Assembly: GCA_003255025.1 (NCBI GenBank)
Contig: QANY01009002.1
Span: forward strand, 248,001-312,000
Source: Datisca glomerata
Lineage: Eukaryota; Streptophyta; Magnoliopsida; Cucurbitales; Datiscaceae
Reading direction: 5' to 3'
Length of the DNA stretch: 64,000 nt
This document shows, piece by piece, positions 1 through 12,388 of this stretch; within the stretch, counting starts at the first letter, position 1; each line of letters opens with the position of its first letter. A program made the translations under genes and the position numbers. The notes below the pieces were generated by a model that worked only from the letters and a program-made list of their open reading frames with translations, had not been told where the DNA came from and did not search any database.

Positions 1-202
1 TGCCGAGAGAAGTGGAATAAAATGGGCATTGTGAAAATTGAATTTAAGAGGAAACCCTATCCAAATATTGAATCTTTTGCGGGCGACACGTGTCCAATTC
101 CTTTCTCTCAATTGTTAGAATGGTCATCTTCGCCACTTCCCACCCCACTTTGGTCGCAGAGAGCGATAAGAGATCCCAGAAGGTCTGCCCAACAATTGCT
201 AA

Positions 203-250
203 ATGGCGTTTGCTCATGTATCTCCATCTCTCTGCCTTCCTATTCATTGT

Positions 251-305
<55 letters not shown>

Positions 306-1821
306 CTAGCAATTCCAAAATTAGCAGTTGTTTTCGAATAAGTATGCGGATTGCTAATCATATGCTGGCATTATGTTGCAGATGTAACAAGTTCAGGGCC
401 AGGGGCGAAATCTTATGCACTTCCTGGACGTCTTTTCAGTTTAGCGGGAGTTGGGAGTGTCTTTGCGACTGGTTCTCCACTTTGTAAGGATTTTTTATTT
501 ACAGAGCTTATTAGTTCTTCATTAAGTGGGTTACTCAATCTAATTTCCCCCAGTTGTTGCTGTCTTGTTTGTGTTTATTTTATGCACTTGTAGTATACAA
601 CAGCCAAGAATGTAGAGAACTTCATTTTACCCGATATTTGCTCTTGACTTGTCTGGATAGTGTTTATTGGCCTAAAGTTCTTGCCAGAAAAAAGAAAAGG
701 GGAGAAATTATACAAAACGAAATGTGTTTGCATATCCAGTCATCACTAGACAACAATCTGGTTGTTTCAATACCTTTTTTTCGTTAACCGCCTTGAAACT
801 TTTAGAGATAGACTAGTTGTTCAGTAAAACTACAAATTTTCACAAGTACTAGCAAGGTTCAAAGACTGTACTATTGTAGTAGATTCTTTTCTTGATATAT
901 GGGCAAAATGAGCACTTTAGAGGATATTCTGTCGTTAACATTGTGAGTGCTGATGCTTCGATTTCCAGTGATAGGGCGAAGAACATGTCAAAGGAAATTT
1001 GAGGGCAAAACAGCTGCCATTTCCATTAGATGTGAGCAAAGTACCAAGGATGGGAACGGGTTAGATGTATGGCTGGGCAGGCTTGCAATGATAGGCTTTG
1101 CTGTGGCAATTACGGTTGAAGTAGCAACAGGCAAGGGCCTTTTGGAGGTATGGAAAACATTACCCATATAACTAGACCGGGATCTTTAAAACTGCTTTAG
1201 TCACTAAAAGGAAATTAATATGGGAGCATCGCTGATAGACGACACGCGACTTCTTATCGGCAGTTTTGAACTTTTGTATGAGTAGAGGCTTAGAATTTAT
1301 AATGGAAATCAATACCAATGATGATCTTAATTTCCTTTTTCGTCTAAGTCTTTGAACGAGCCAAGCTTAGTCGGTTTTTGGCAGTCTAACTCTGCCCATC
1401 ATCTTGTTGGTTGACTTTGTAACTAATATCATTTAAATGTCCGAATTGCCAATCGATTCTCCCCCATCGACCCTAAACAAATCTCATATACTGAGACCGC
1501 CTCCGTGGATGCTTTGATGAATGTTTACCCCTTACGCATTGGATGTAATCTACGCACTAGTAACAAATAGAACATGAAATATTTTGCTTAGTTGGGTCTT
1601 AATTGAGATTTTCTCTATATTATTGTACCTGTTCATTGGTGTTTGAGAAGCCACAGATTGAACATTGTTGTTCCTTAATGAATATCAATCTTGTATAACA
1701 CTTTCTCTCTTAACAGAATTTCGGGCTTACGGCGCCCCTGCCTACGGTGGCCTTGGGAGTTACAGCATTGGCAGGTGTTCTTACTGCAATCTTCATCTTC
1801 CAATCTTCCTCGGAAAATTGA
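203..1821 (+). CDS. SEP1: Stress-enhanced protein 1 (SEP1-like), chloroplast LHC-family two-helix protein, 4 exons
   Basis: Coding exons are 203-248, 382-483, 969-1147 and 1717-1821, giving 143 residues. All introns are GT-AG and the codon phases join exactly across 248/382 and 483/969. The start MAFAHVSPSL resembles the SEP1 transit peptide as I remember it, and the next conserved block reads GVGSVFATGSPLL. Exon 3 carries the chlorophyll-binding-like first helix (LDVWLGRLAMIGFAVAITVE). Exon 4 encodes a second hydrophobic helix ending FIFQSSSEN and the stop. Arabidopsis SEP1 is about 146 residues, so the length fits. SEP proteins are nuclear-encoded thylakoid membrane proteins of the LHC superfamily, induced by high light and thought to be photoprotective. 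Intron 1 (133 bp) is largely a CT microsatellite that begins four bases after the exon. The upstream promoter is mostly outside the window. Exons 2-4 are secure; exon 1 rests on phase agreement and short similarity. Confidence 0.88.
253..302. repeat. (CT)25 microsatellite in SEP1 intron 1
   Basis: Fifty bases of perfect CT dinucleotide follow directly after the donor sequence GTAA at 249-252. The tract fills over a third of the 133-bp intron and supplies pyrimidines before the acceptor at 380-381. It is probably length-variable between individuals. Confidence 0.97.
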
Positions 1822-1920
1822 TCGTGTTCAAGGTCACTTAATGTCTTCGAAGTTCGTTGTTCTGAAGATTTCTCATTTTTTTTTTAATATTTTGTCTCCA
1901 TGTTTCTGTAAAAGTCTTTA

Positions 1921-2063
1921 CATATGCTCCATCTACATTTGATTTTATCCTCCTGCAACAACAATTTTCAGCAAATACAGAGCAAGTATACATGTTCTCC
2001 ATTTACATTGGATTTTATCCTCCTGCAACAACATATAGTCTTTTTCAGCAAATACAAAGCAAG
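1921..2063. repeat. Two-copy imperfect tandem repeat downstream of SEP1
   Basis: Two copies of about 70 bp share a core that reads roughly TTTTATCCTCCTGCAACAAC and ends in CAGCAAATACARAGCAAGTA. The second copy has a few extra bases. It lies within about 250 bp after the stop codon, so it may be in the 3' UTR or terminator region. Confidence 0.8.
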
Positions 2064-3642
2064 TATTTTGCTATTTGACTATTTGGTTCTACGGAAGACC
2101 TGTTGAACCTAACTAAACATGGTATATATCATAAATCATAAGATATGCATGTTTCTATGAAATTTAATCAAACCATAATCTTAAATACATATTCTATTTT
2201 GATTTCAATGAGAAAACGGTATGGAGAATTTGATTGCGGAAGACTTATCTAGTTCCATAGATAATTAAATGATAAATTAATGTATTAGATCTTCCAAATT
2301 GACACAAGCCAGTTCTTCTCCAGAATTCTCTTTGAAAGGAATGGATATAACGGTTAAAAGAAAACTGGTTTGTTTGTGTAATTTAGGAACCATAACCTTT
2401 TTAAATAACTGAGCAGTTAATAACTATTGATATTTCTAATTTATTCCTGCAATTAATTAAAATATCATTTCTGGTAGCTACACATTATTTCCATGATAAT
2501 TATACTCATAAGTCTTAAAACTTTAATATTTTAATTAGATCACTTTAATTAGGTTTACTTAAAGATAACACAACATATTTAATTTTACGTGTGTGATCTC
2601 ACATGTTGAATTTTTCCAACAATCTCCTACCAGCCACATATGTAACCTTATAAATGTGTTTGACTTTATAAGCTCCTAAAATTTGCTAGCTCAAACACAA
2701 GGTATATCCGAAACAATCCCATCTATTGACTACATAGACATAAGATCAAAGCAGTCTTTGTTACTTTTATTGTAACTAAACTCATCAATGATTACATATA
2801 TCAATACAATCAAACGACACAGATCAATCATAGATGCATAGCATGGAAAATTACATGTAATGTGATACATACATGTCTATTTTCAACATGTCCTAATTGT
2901 TGGAAACGCGGCGCTTACACAGCGGAAGCGTGGGAACTTTTAAAAATTTATAAAAAATGAATTTTGTTCGAGAAAAGAAAATAAACTTGATGCAACAGTT
3001 TCCAAAATAAAAACTTTTATTGAAAAACTCTTTTCAATTAAGATCTATTATATATTTATATATTAAATCTAAGATATACATGGATATGAATCATATACCT
3101 CTTGTAATCTATATCAAGCGTCCTCACAAACCAAAAATTCTAAAAACCCACGAACAACCGACTTCAAGATCCACACTAAGATCTTCTAAGCCTATCCTCA
3201 AACACACTAAGATGTGTGTGGGCACGTAGAATAATTCAAAGACACATTTTCTGTCTCTGGATATACTCAACACGTGTGATCTAATGATTTATTATGAATG
3301 ATTAATTTAGTGAGACAATCATCTGAGAGAAGACGATGATTATTCTTTCAGAGTTTTTGATTAGCTTTTAATAACAGAGAAAGATCACTCTGATAGTAAC
3401 TGTGTTCTCAACACTCAACCAACACTAAGACCATTAGAATATTTAGGGATATATATATATATATTTCTAGGCTCATCAGATATTTAGGGATATACACGAA
3501 ATAACATGTAATCACCAAATTTCCATTGTAGTGGGACCCACTGTAATTGGTGTACAACTGTAGTCCCACACGACACTGCAATTGTCGTGAACTAGCATAG
3601 TGCCTCACAGCACTATTTTAGTGTCGTGTGACACTACAATAT
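2064..3642. mobile_element. Degenerate LTR-retrotransposon end sequences, AT-rich
   Basis: No gene is readable here. At 2622-2633 the minus strand has a polypurine-like stretch (CTGGTAGGAGAT) followed by TGTTGGAAA, which looks like the junction between a polypurine tract and a 3' LTR ending at 2621 on +. At 2898 a TGTTGGAAACGCGG sequence looks like the facing end of another LTR. No canonical primer-binding site separates them. From about 3510 to 3640 there are palindromic TAGTGTCGTGTGACACTA-type sequences that continue after 5587, so they belong to the older sequence into which the 3643-5581 unit inserted. Confidence 0.45.
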
Positions 3643-5581
3643 TGTTGGAGTATGTCCATAAAATAGCGTGTAATAATTATTTATTTGTATTTAGTTATTT
3701 CTCAGACATTAGTCCTATTAAATTCTTATGAATAAATTGGAAGTTTTATCTAAGTGTGTTTATAAATTACTCAAATCCTATAACTTTCATCAACGAATGA
3801 AAAGTGAAAAGAGGCATCTCTAGACGAACTTTTCTGAGAAAGTTCAGAATGATATTCATAGTTTAAGGATTGACTAGGCAATCGAATCTAATTACGACTG
3901 TTAGGTTTGAACCAATGAATGCCAGCCTTGGAGCATGGGAGTGGAGACTCAACAGTTAACCTAGACATGTTATGAACATGTTGAATAGATCGGTAACAAA
4001 TTAGTTTAAAGCCCAAAATCGTTTACTTAGCTCTAAATCTAATTGTAACTCCTTAAGGGTATTTTTTATAATTACCTTAATCCTGGGGTGATTATGTAGT
4101 TTGACTTAGTTAGTTACAATATTTGACATGTCAAATGAGTGAGTCTAAATTGGCGGACAATATATTGGCTGTTGGGATTGTAATTCAATTAAGTTGGAGC
4201 TACGTGATTCACAGATATGAAAATTCGTGGTTTGATTGCGAAAATAACAATTTCACCTTATGTTTTATTGATGAGTGTTTGAATAAATTAACTTGGCATT
4301 ATATTCAATGAATTGAGTCGTTGATTAAGACTTGTGAATTGTATGAGATAATTCACTATTATCTCTTTCTTACGTACAATCAATAAAATGAGTTAAGGAA
4401 ATCATAACAAGAGGGGTAAAATGATAATATTATATTTTGCTCTTGTTACTGATATTCACGATGAGTATTATGTTAAAATATTTCTGTGACAGTGAAAATA
4501 AAAAAATATTTATTTACACCAACAGAAAGCGTAGCGCGCATGAATCGTGAGCTGATTTGGCATTGAAATTATAGTGGAATCGTATGACGTCAGAATTAAA
4601 TAAATTCACTGGATATTTATGGAGATAAATTAATCGGGTATTTAAATCTTTAGCTTTGTTCATGTGAGTCCATTCGATCTTAGAAATAGCTTATGAGAAC
4701 ATGAATAGAGAAACGAAGTAAATTGGATCATAATGTGTTTTGGTGCCAAGACATATTTTCTACACATATATGTGATGGGTGATATCACTTAATTAGTTAA
4801 GTGTGATAATATGTATTGAAATTAATTAGTTTATAATTTTTTAATTATTGGATGATTAGTAAATAAAAATAAATTAATTAATTGATAATGATCAATTAAA
4901 TCTATCAATTGGATTGATAAATCTCGATACAATTCAAACTCTAGGCAATATTACAATTTTCGGCAATTATGAATATATTGGGTGAATTTCTGAAAATTTA
5001 AAAATGTATGAGTATATTCATGAATATCGAAAATTACATTTTATCAACATCTAATAGCAATCTGATTGCAGATAGATATTAGATAAGATACAGTTATTTG
5101 TAAACAGAGCAAGGGAGAAAAATGTTTTCCCCTCCCTCCCTATTGCCGCTGAAAATTATATTGAAGGAGAAATTTTTTGATTTTTTCTTCTTCAATCGTT
5201 TTGAGAGCACATACTCAAATTCCTACACAAAATTCTCGTGAGATATATTTCTAAAATTAGCGGGTGGTTGTTGGTGGACGAAATTCGCAAATCATTCTTG
5301 GAGTTTAAGTGCATGATTCGGATCCCGAAACTTGAAGAACAAGAAGAACGCTCGAAGGAATTCTGCCAATTCAGAAATTCTCTGATACAAGGTATAGGTG
5401 AAAAAATTGTTTCTAACATTATCTTCTCGTTTAATGTCGTATATGCATAATCGCACGTTGTTTGATTTTAAGTTATTTAATTTGATTAAATAAGTTAATT
5501 GTAATTTTTTTTATTCCGTCCATAAACCGTTTGTGGTTCAAATTTATTTTTAATTAATTTTAAAACAAACTGGTCCTATCA
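3643..5581 (+). mobile_element. Probable solo LTR, about 1.94 kb
   Basis: The unit starts TGTTGGAGTATGTCC, a start I associate with plant Copia LTRs, and ends CCTATCA, so it satisfies the TG...CA rule. It is flanked by AATAT (3638-3642) and AATAC (5582-5586), a 4-of-5 match for a 5-bp target-site duplication. Removing it joins two halves of a sequence rich in TAGTG/CACTA palindromes. No coding domain is visible inside. A pyrimidine-rich patch lies near 5126-5146. The end assignment is by eye and the TSD is imperfect, so boundaries are likely but not certain. Confidence 0.6.
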
Positions 5582-7066
5582 AATACTACACGCCTACTAC
5601 TGTGGTGCCACGTAGCACTAAAATAGTTCATGTTAACCTCTGATTCTGAATCAGTGATTGAAATGTGTCAATAAATGTGAATTAAATATTTATTTTAATC
5701 AGATAAATATCTAGATATAATTTAATTCAAAATTAACTTATCCGATTATCCCTATCAACTAGCTTATATGTTAATCCACAAATAACAGATTTAGTTGATT
5801 TAAATTTTTAATTATTATTTAATAATATTTTAATATTATCTAATTTCACAAATTAAATATATTGTCTCACTTAATGATAATTAAAAAATTAATTGATATA
5901 ATTATTTATATTAATTTTCAAAATTAGTATATATATATAATTTAATTAATTAATTCTTAATTAATTAATTAATTACTGAATTATCTTATAATTATGTACT
6001 TACCTAAAAAATATAATTCATTTTACAAGTTAGTCATTTTCTCATCCTGAAATATTCACACCCTATATTGTGTAGTACAAAAGTGACTTGAGGATCATGG
6101 ACATATAATCCTAAGCTTCAATAAATCAGATGATTAATTATACTCTTTAATTAAATAAACTTATTTATTAGTTTCATTATTATTCCACTATAAATATAAA
6201 ATTACAGTATCAGAGATTATAGAATGTATTTACCGAGTATTCTCGTGTAGTCCATTGATATAATCATTTCATGTAGTTTTATCCTCTAATTATTGATTCA
6301 TAAATTAGAGCCGGTCAAAATTACCGTTTATCCTTCTAATTACCTATTTATCCTTAAGTGTCATTAATTTACTAGTGAATGACTAATTTATAATCGTATT
6401 ATAAATCTGAGATCAATAACCATTCAGTTCCAGAATTAACACTTACGGGAACTACTATATGATCCGTTAGGAAAGTTTGATTCCAAATCTTCTAAGATCA
6501 TGTTCCCAACCATCCATTTTACTGAATCTTCAAAACAAAAGTCACTAGCCTGTTTTACAAACAAACCTTAACTAGTGAATCAAAAGATCTTGTAGACATG
6601 TATAAGAGTTCATTATTACTCAATATTCAGATTGATCTACATACGAGCATCAGATTTATGTATATGAAATCTTTATGATAAACAGAAATTTAATAAAAAT
6701 ATTAGTTCACATCGGTCTTGTCATATATAATCTTATTATATAAAGTACATTCACTAAGATGTCTATCCACATCAATGATCAGAATCTAGATCACATGCAT
6801 TCATAATGCTTAGTGAACCGTACTAGCAATCATTCATTAAAGATTTTATACTTTAATATGTTGCTGATAATTTTTATTCATCATATATGATCTTAATTCT
6901 TTCGAATTAGTACAAGATCATAGTCTCGTTAATGAATATGAAATTTTCAGATATTTATATAAATTATTTAACAATAGTTTAAAGAACAATTATAAGAAAA
7001 ATATAATTTCATTAAATTTTATATTAAAATATTAATACACATGTTTTGAGGGCACTACCCCCAGCA
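5582..7066 (-). mobile_element. AT-rich probable 3' LTR of the Copia remnant to the right (minus strand)
   Basis: Read on the minus strand, the sequence beginning at 7066 starts TGCTGGGGGTAGTGCCC immediately after a polypurine-like GACAAGTGGGAGAT (7067-7080). That in turn directly follows the RNase H coding end, as expected for a 3' LTR in minus orientation. The LTR probably continues leftward beyond the 3643-5581 insertion. Its far end was not located with certainty. The interior is about 75-80% A+T by eye, and no gene is visible. Confidence 0.5.
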
Positions 7067-7080
7067 ATCTCCCACTTGTC

Positions 7081-7955
7081 CTAAATCAAATGTGACATCT
7101 CTCCCAACCCCATGTTACGCACATAACCCTCAAATGACTTCGCAAGAAGTGTCTTGGTAAAAGGATCATCCAGGTTCTGATATGACGTTATCTTCATAGC
7201 AGTCACATCCCGTTGATATATGATCTCTCTTACAAGATGATATTTACTCTCTATGTGCTTGCCCATCTTGTGACTCATCGGTTCTTTGGAATTAGCTACC
7301 GCTCCAATATTGTCATAATATAGGATCAATATTTGGAACGACTTCTTTCACAAACCGCTATATATTATGCTTCTATAGTGGAATCTGCAATGGTGGATTG
7401 TTTGATACTTCTCTAGACTACAACTTCTATACCTAGGGTGAATACTGATCCAGACGTTGACTTTCAACTATATATGTTTGATTGAAAATCAGGATTAGTA
7501 TATCCACTGAGGTTCAGGTCTCCGCCTGATTAAAGAAGCATATAGTTTCTCGTTCTCCTAAAATACTTGAGAATGTGGTTTACTACAATCCAATGTTCCA
7601 AACCTGAATTTGATTGATAACGACTGACAATCCCCACTGCATAATAGATGTATGGTCTCGTACACAATATGACATACATGTGACTACCAACAGCTGAAGC
7701 ATAAGGAACATTTCTTATATCATTTTTCTCCTGATGTGTCTTAGGACATTGCTAATTGGAGAAGATAGTTTCATGTATGATCGGTAGTTGACCTTTCTTG
7801 AAATTCTCCACAGAGAATCTCTTCAACACCGTATCAATATAAGATATATGAGAAAGTGCCAAGAGCTTGTTCTTTCTATCCTTTAAGATTTGGATGCTTA
7901 GAACATAGTCCATATCTCCCAAATATTTCATTTGGGATTTCTCTCCTAAAGCATA
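7081..7955 (-). pseudogene. Copia remnant A: C-terminal reverse transcriptase plus RNase H
   Basis: The open part is 7081-7329 on the minus strand. It has the Copia RNase H tail, with YYDNIGAV, HIESKYHLVRE and DPFTKTL in order. Further right (to about 7955) the minus strand still reads as the end of reverse transcriptase and the linker, for example KYLGDMDYVLSIQI and RNKLLALSHISYID, with several stops and frameshifts. The 3' flank is the polypurine-like tract and LTR at 7066. Upstream of about 7955 the sequence switches to a second Copia that has its own RNase H, so this element is truncated. It cannot make a working polyprotein. Confidence 0.8.
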
Positions 7956-10900
7956 ATGTCACATATGAACTGAACTGAACAACTTTATTTCTTATCATAA
8001 AATACCAAATACATAATTTTTCGCAATATAACATAGAACAATAAATAAACTCCCACTAAACCATGATATCCTCAAACTACGTAACACCCATATGAGTAAT
8101 GTGCTCGTGAAAGATCTTGAGTGGTAATCTCTTAATGAGCGGATCCACTATCGTGGAGTTTGTCCCAATATGCTCTATGGACATCTGATCACTCTATACC
8201 ATTTCTTTTACAACCACGAACTTAATCTCAATATGCTTTGACTTAGATGAGCTTCTGATGTTGGAATATAAAACTGTTGATTTATTGTCACAATACAACT
8301 TTAGTAGTCCTTCAATGCTCTCAACAATGCGTAACCCAGTGACAAAGTTTCACAGTCATATTCCATGATTAAATGTCTCATAATATGCTACAAATTCTGC
8401 TGCTATGGTGGAGGAAGCTATGAATGTCTATCTAGCACTCCTCCAAGAAATGGCTCCACCAGCCAACAAGTAAAAGTGGATCTTCTGCTATCTTGACATC
8501 TAGCAAAATCAGAGTCAAGATACCCAATGACCTATAACCAATCCGACCTCTTATACATGAGCATGCAATCTTTTGTTCTCTGTAAATATCTCATAACTCA
8601 TTTAGTTACTTTCCAATGATCCAACACAGGGTTACTAAGATATCTGTCCACCACACCAACGATGTACACAATGTCTGGACACGTTTAGAATGTCCGGACA
8701 CGTATAGACCTAAGCATACATTAGACTCCCCAAAGTATATGTATAAGGAATCTTCTGCATTTCTTTAGTTTCAAGGCTATTCTTAGGGCACTAATTGAGA
8801 CAAACCTTGTCTTCTTTAGTGGCTGGTATGTCACCTTGTTTACAATCTTGCATGCCAAACTTTTTAAGCACTTTTTCTATATAACTTTCATTGTGATAAT
8901 CTAAGAATATCTCGAGAACGATCTCGTTGTATCTGGACCCCTAAAATAAAAGAAGCTTCACCAAGATCTTTCATTTCAAAATTCTTAAAAAGAAATCTCT
9001 TGGTCTCGTGCAACATACCTAAATCATTACTCCTAAGCAATATATCAACAACATATAAAACCATGAATATTAACTTACTCCTTTGAACTTGTGATACACA
9101 CAATAAAAAATATTTACCATAAACTAAATGAGACGATTATCTGATGAAATTTATGGACCATTGACAGAAAGCTTGTAAACCATAGATTTCTTTAGTTTGT
9201 AAACCATATAATTTGGATCTCCGATCACAAAGATTTCTAGTTGCACCATATAAATTATTTCATCAATATCTCCATTAAGAAATGCAGTTTTCACATCCAT
9301 CTAATGTAGCTCAAGATCAAAATGTGCAACAAGCGTGATAATTATGGCAAAATAATCTTGCATTGACCAGAGAGAAAGTCTTTTTAAAGTCAATGTCTTC
9401 CTTTTGAGTAAAGTCTTTAGCTACAAGACGAGCCTTATATCTTTTTATATTACCTTTTGAATCACTTTTGATTTTAAATATTCATTTACAACCAATGGGC
9501 TTCTTACCTTTAGGTAAAAGGATATGATCCCAAACTCGATTGTCTTGTATAGACTTATACTCTTCATTCGTAGCCACAAATCCACTTTTGAGAATTAATA
9601 TCTTGCATGGCTTGGTGAAAGTTGATTGGATCATCTTCCATCAATTCATTATTTTTCTCATTTTCTTGGAGAAATGCCACATAATCATCTGAAAATAACA
9701 CTTCTCCTTTCTCTCATGGATCTCCTTAGTAACATTACATCTTGAAGTTATTGAGTTTGTTCTTTTGGAACATTAACTTCAACTTAAACGGGGACTTGTT
9801 CGACATTATCTTGTTGTGGTTTTAGATCACTTCTTGAGCAATGACAGAAATGAAAACCTGCACACTATCAGAAGTAGTGGTTGTAGTAGGAATTGAAGAT
9901 GATTCTTCCTCAAAGGCAATGTCCCTTACTTTATTTCTCCCCCTAAAATTAACATCCTAAAAAAAGTTGCAGTTCCTATCTAAAAAATATTCTTTAGTGT
10001 GATCATAGAACTTATAGCCCATTGATCGCTCAGAATAACCAATAAAGTAGATGCTCAATATTTTGGAATCCAATTTGTTTTCATTTGGCCTATAAACCCT
10101 TGCCTCAGCTGGACATCCCTAAATGTGAAAATGCTTCAGACTAGACTTTTACATGTCCAAAGCTCATGAGGTATTTTGACAACTGCTTTAGTTGGTACAC
10201 TATTAAACATATAAGTTGTTGTCTTACAGTGATTTTAGTAAGGTAGAATGACTAATCACACTCATCACTATTTAATTAAGGGTTCTATTTTGTCTCTAAG
10301 TAACATCATTCATACTAGGTGAACTTGGCATGGTGTACTGTGAGACCACACATTCCTCTAGGAATTGGGCAAATGGCCATGGAGTTGTTCTCCTAAACCA
10401 TCAGACCTACCATAATATTCACCACAATGATCAGCCTTAAATATTTTGAACACGTCCAACAACTCTGATTTATCATGAATAAGAAATAGGGAGCCATATC
10501 TTGAGTGGTCGTCTATGAACGTTATAAAATACTGTTGACCATTCCATGAAGCCTTAAAGAATGAACCACATATGTCTGTATGAATCAATTTTAAGACATA
10601 TGTTGCTCTACATAATTCATGTTGTTTGGTCTATTTTTCCTTGATACACTCAACACATGCATTAATGTAAGAAAAATAAGGGGATTCTAAAATGTCATCT
10701 CATACAATGAATCCTCATTTTGAAGATATAACCTAAGCGTTTGTGTCAAAGTATGGTTGAATTTTATTTATTAATTTTCCTTTTAGTACCTCATGATTCC
10801 ACATGCAAGGCTTCACTATAAGAGGTCTGAATTTATCGATAAACTAAAGTGATTATTTCTAAATGAACAACAATAACCTAATGTGTCCAACGTAGAAATA

Positions 10901-11799
10901 TAAACTAAATTCCGTCTAAATGACAGTACAACACAAGTATGAAATAAATCCAGTTCTCAATAACAACTTATAATGCCCAATAGATTCTACTTCTACTAAT
11001 TTTTTAATGTGATTAGAGGCACCAAAATCTAACCACCAAGTGTTTCTATGTACTAAAGCCAAATTTATCTCAGAATAGATTAAAGTAAGAGAGGAACCTT
11101 TCTTGACACGCCATGCGTGATATTTGGTACAATCCTTCTTTACATGTCCAGGTTGCTCTGTTTTGTTTCTGCCTTTAGATGTGCTGGCCAAATGAGTACT
11201 TTCAATCTGATCATGCTTCATCCCCTCTTCTTTACGCACAAAATATGAAATGAGCTCATTGAGAGTCTATTTCTCCTTCTAACAGTTATAATTGATTTTA
11301 AACTGATTGTATTGTGTAGGAAGAAAGATCAATACCAAATGTACGAGCAAGTCATCCCAGCTCGAGCTTGAGTGTTTAAGTTTTGAAGTAATGTTAGACA
11401 TTTTCATAATGTACTTTCTTATGTTTCCTTTGCATTTATAATTCATGCGAATCAAGCGTTACAAAAGCGTGCTTGTTTTCGCCTTATCATTTTTGGAAAA
11501 ACGCTTTTCAATCTTAGCAATGAACTTTTTGGCATTGGTTATCTCTTCAGATATTGCACCCATGAATACCTCCAGAATGTCACGCTTTATGATCATCAGA
11601 CTCATGCAATTTGATCGATCCCACATTTCAAAGTTCTTCCTAGCATTAGGAAAACTTTCAGCCATAAGAAGGGGCGTTCGTCCGTTTTGAGTACAAGGTC
11701 CATATCCATGCAGCCAAGAACAATCAATATGTTCTATTTCCAATCCTTAAATTTGGTCCCAATCAAAATGGGAATGAGGTTGGCAGATACCGTAGTCAT
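7956..11799 (-). pseudogene. Copia remnant B: gag-protease-integrase-RT-RNase H, decayed
   Basis: The minus strand reads in normal Copia order from the gag ATG at 11799-11797. Gag (WDRSNCMSL and following) runs to about 11240 with a frameshift near 11740. A degraded zinc knuckle (QPGHVKKDCTKYHAW) lies near 11130-11160. The protease is TWWLDFGASNHI near 11020, where DSG has become DFG. Integrase pieces at 10358-10588 include HTDICG, FIDDHSRYGS and ADHCGEYYGR. Reverse transcriptase at 8888-9103 includes MKDLGEASFILGVQI. An RNase H region follows at about 8040-8560. The RT YVDD box reads YVVD, losing a catalytic aspartate. Many stops interrupt it. It meets remnant A near 7955 without its own 3' LTR, so it is a truncated dead element. 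Confidence 0.82.
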
Positions 11800-12388
11800 A
11801 TTAGCTGTAAATAGAACAAAAGAATTATCTTAATATTCTCATATTAAAAGCCAACCATAATATTCAACAAATTCAAATAATCGTAAGTCCCTTACTAAGA
11901 TATCTAACACAACATTAATATCAAGTCTTTGGACAGTGATATTAACTTTAACTGGTACTCTTTTTATAATGATCAAATACTGACAATAGTTGATGTCAAG
12001 TAATAAATCTATCTTTGGATCGATTCAGTATTTACATGTAAAGACCTTATAATTGTCACATGTTCACCATCACACATGTCTATGTAACTTGGCTAAATAT
12101 CAACTTTCCTTTAGGCCAGTTAATACCCGCATGAATTTACGTACACACAAACATCAAACACCCTCATGAACAATCTACACAAGAGAGGTCATTTTAATTC
12201 TTACTTCAATTAGTTCATTCGGAATGTTCGATAACCATAATTAGTCCATAAAGACATACCAAAATAATTGAATTTAATTGAAACAAAAATCACCTTAATT
12301 AAATTGAATCAAACAAATCAATTCAATTTTTTTATTATGTTGTAGCAGTGCTACAGTACCATACCCGTGAAGGAGGGAATAAAATTCC
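11800..12388 (-). mobile_element. Probable 5' leader of Copia remnant B; 5' LTR not identified
   Basis: This AT-rich stretch lies upstream of the gag start on the minus strand. I see no recognisable primer-binding site complementary to tRNA-Met and no copy of the LTR that ends at 7066. A small palindrome (GTAGCAGTGCTAC) occurs near 12343-12355. Nothing else is supported. Confidence 0.3.

Noticed and set aside
44..361. Frames of about 80-105 codons encoding Arg-Glu or Ser-Leu repeats at the CT run
   Set aside because: They are translations of the microsatellite on both strands and overlap the phase-consistent SEP1 exons. The same applies at 47058-47588.
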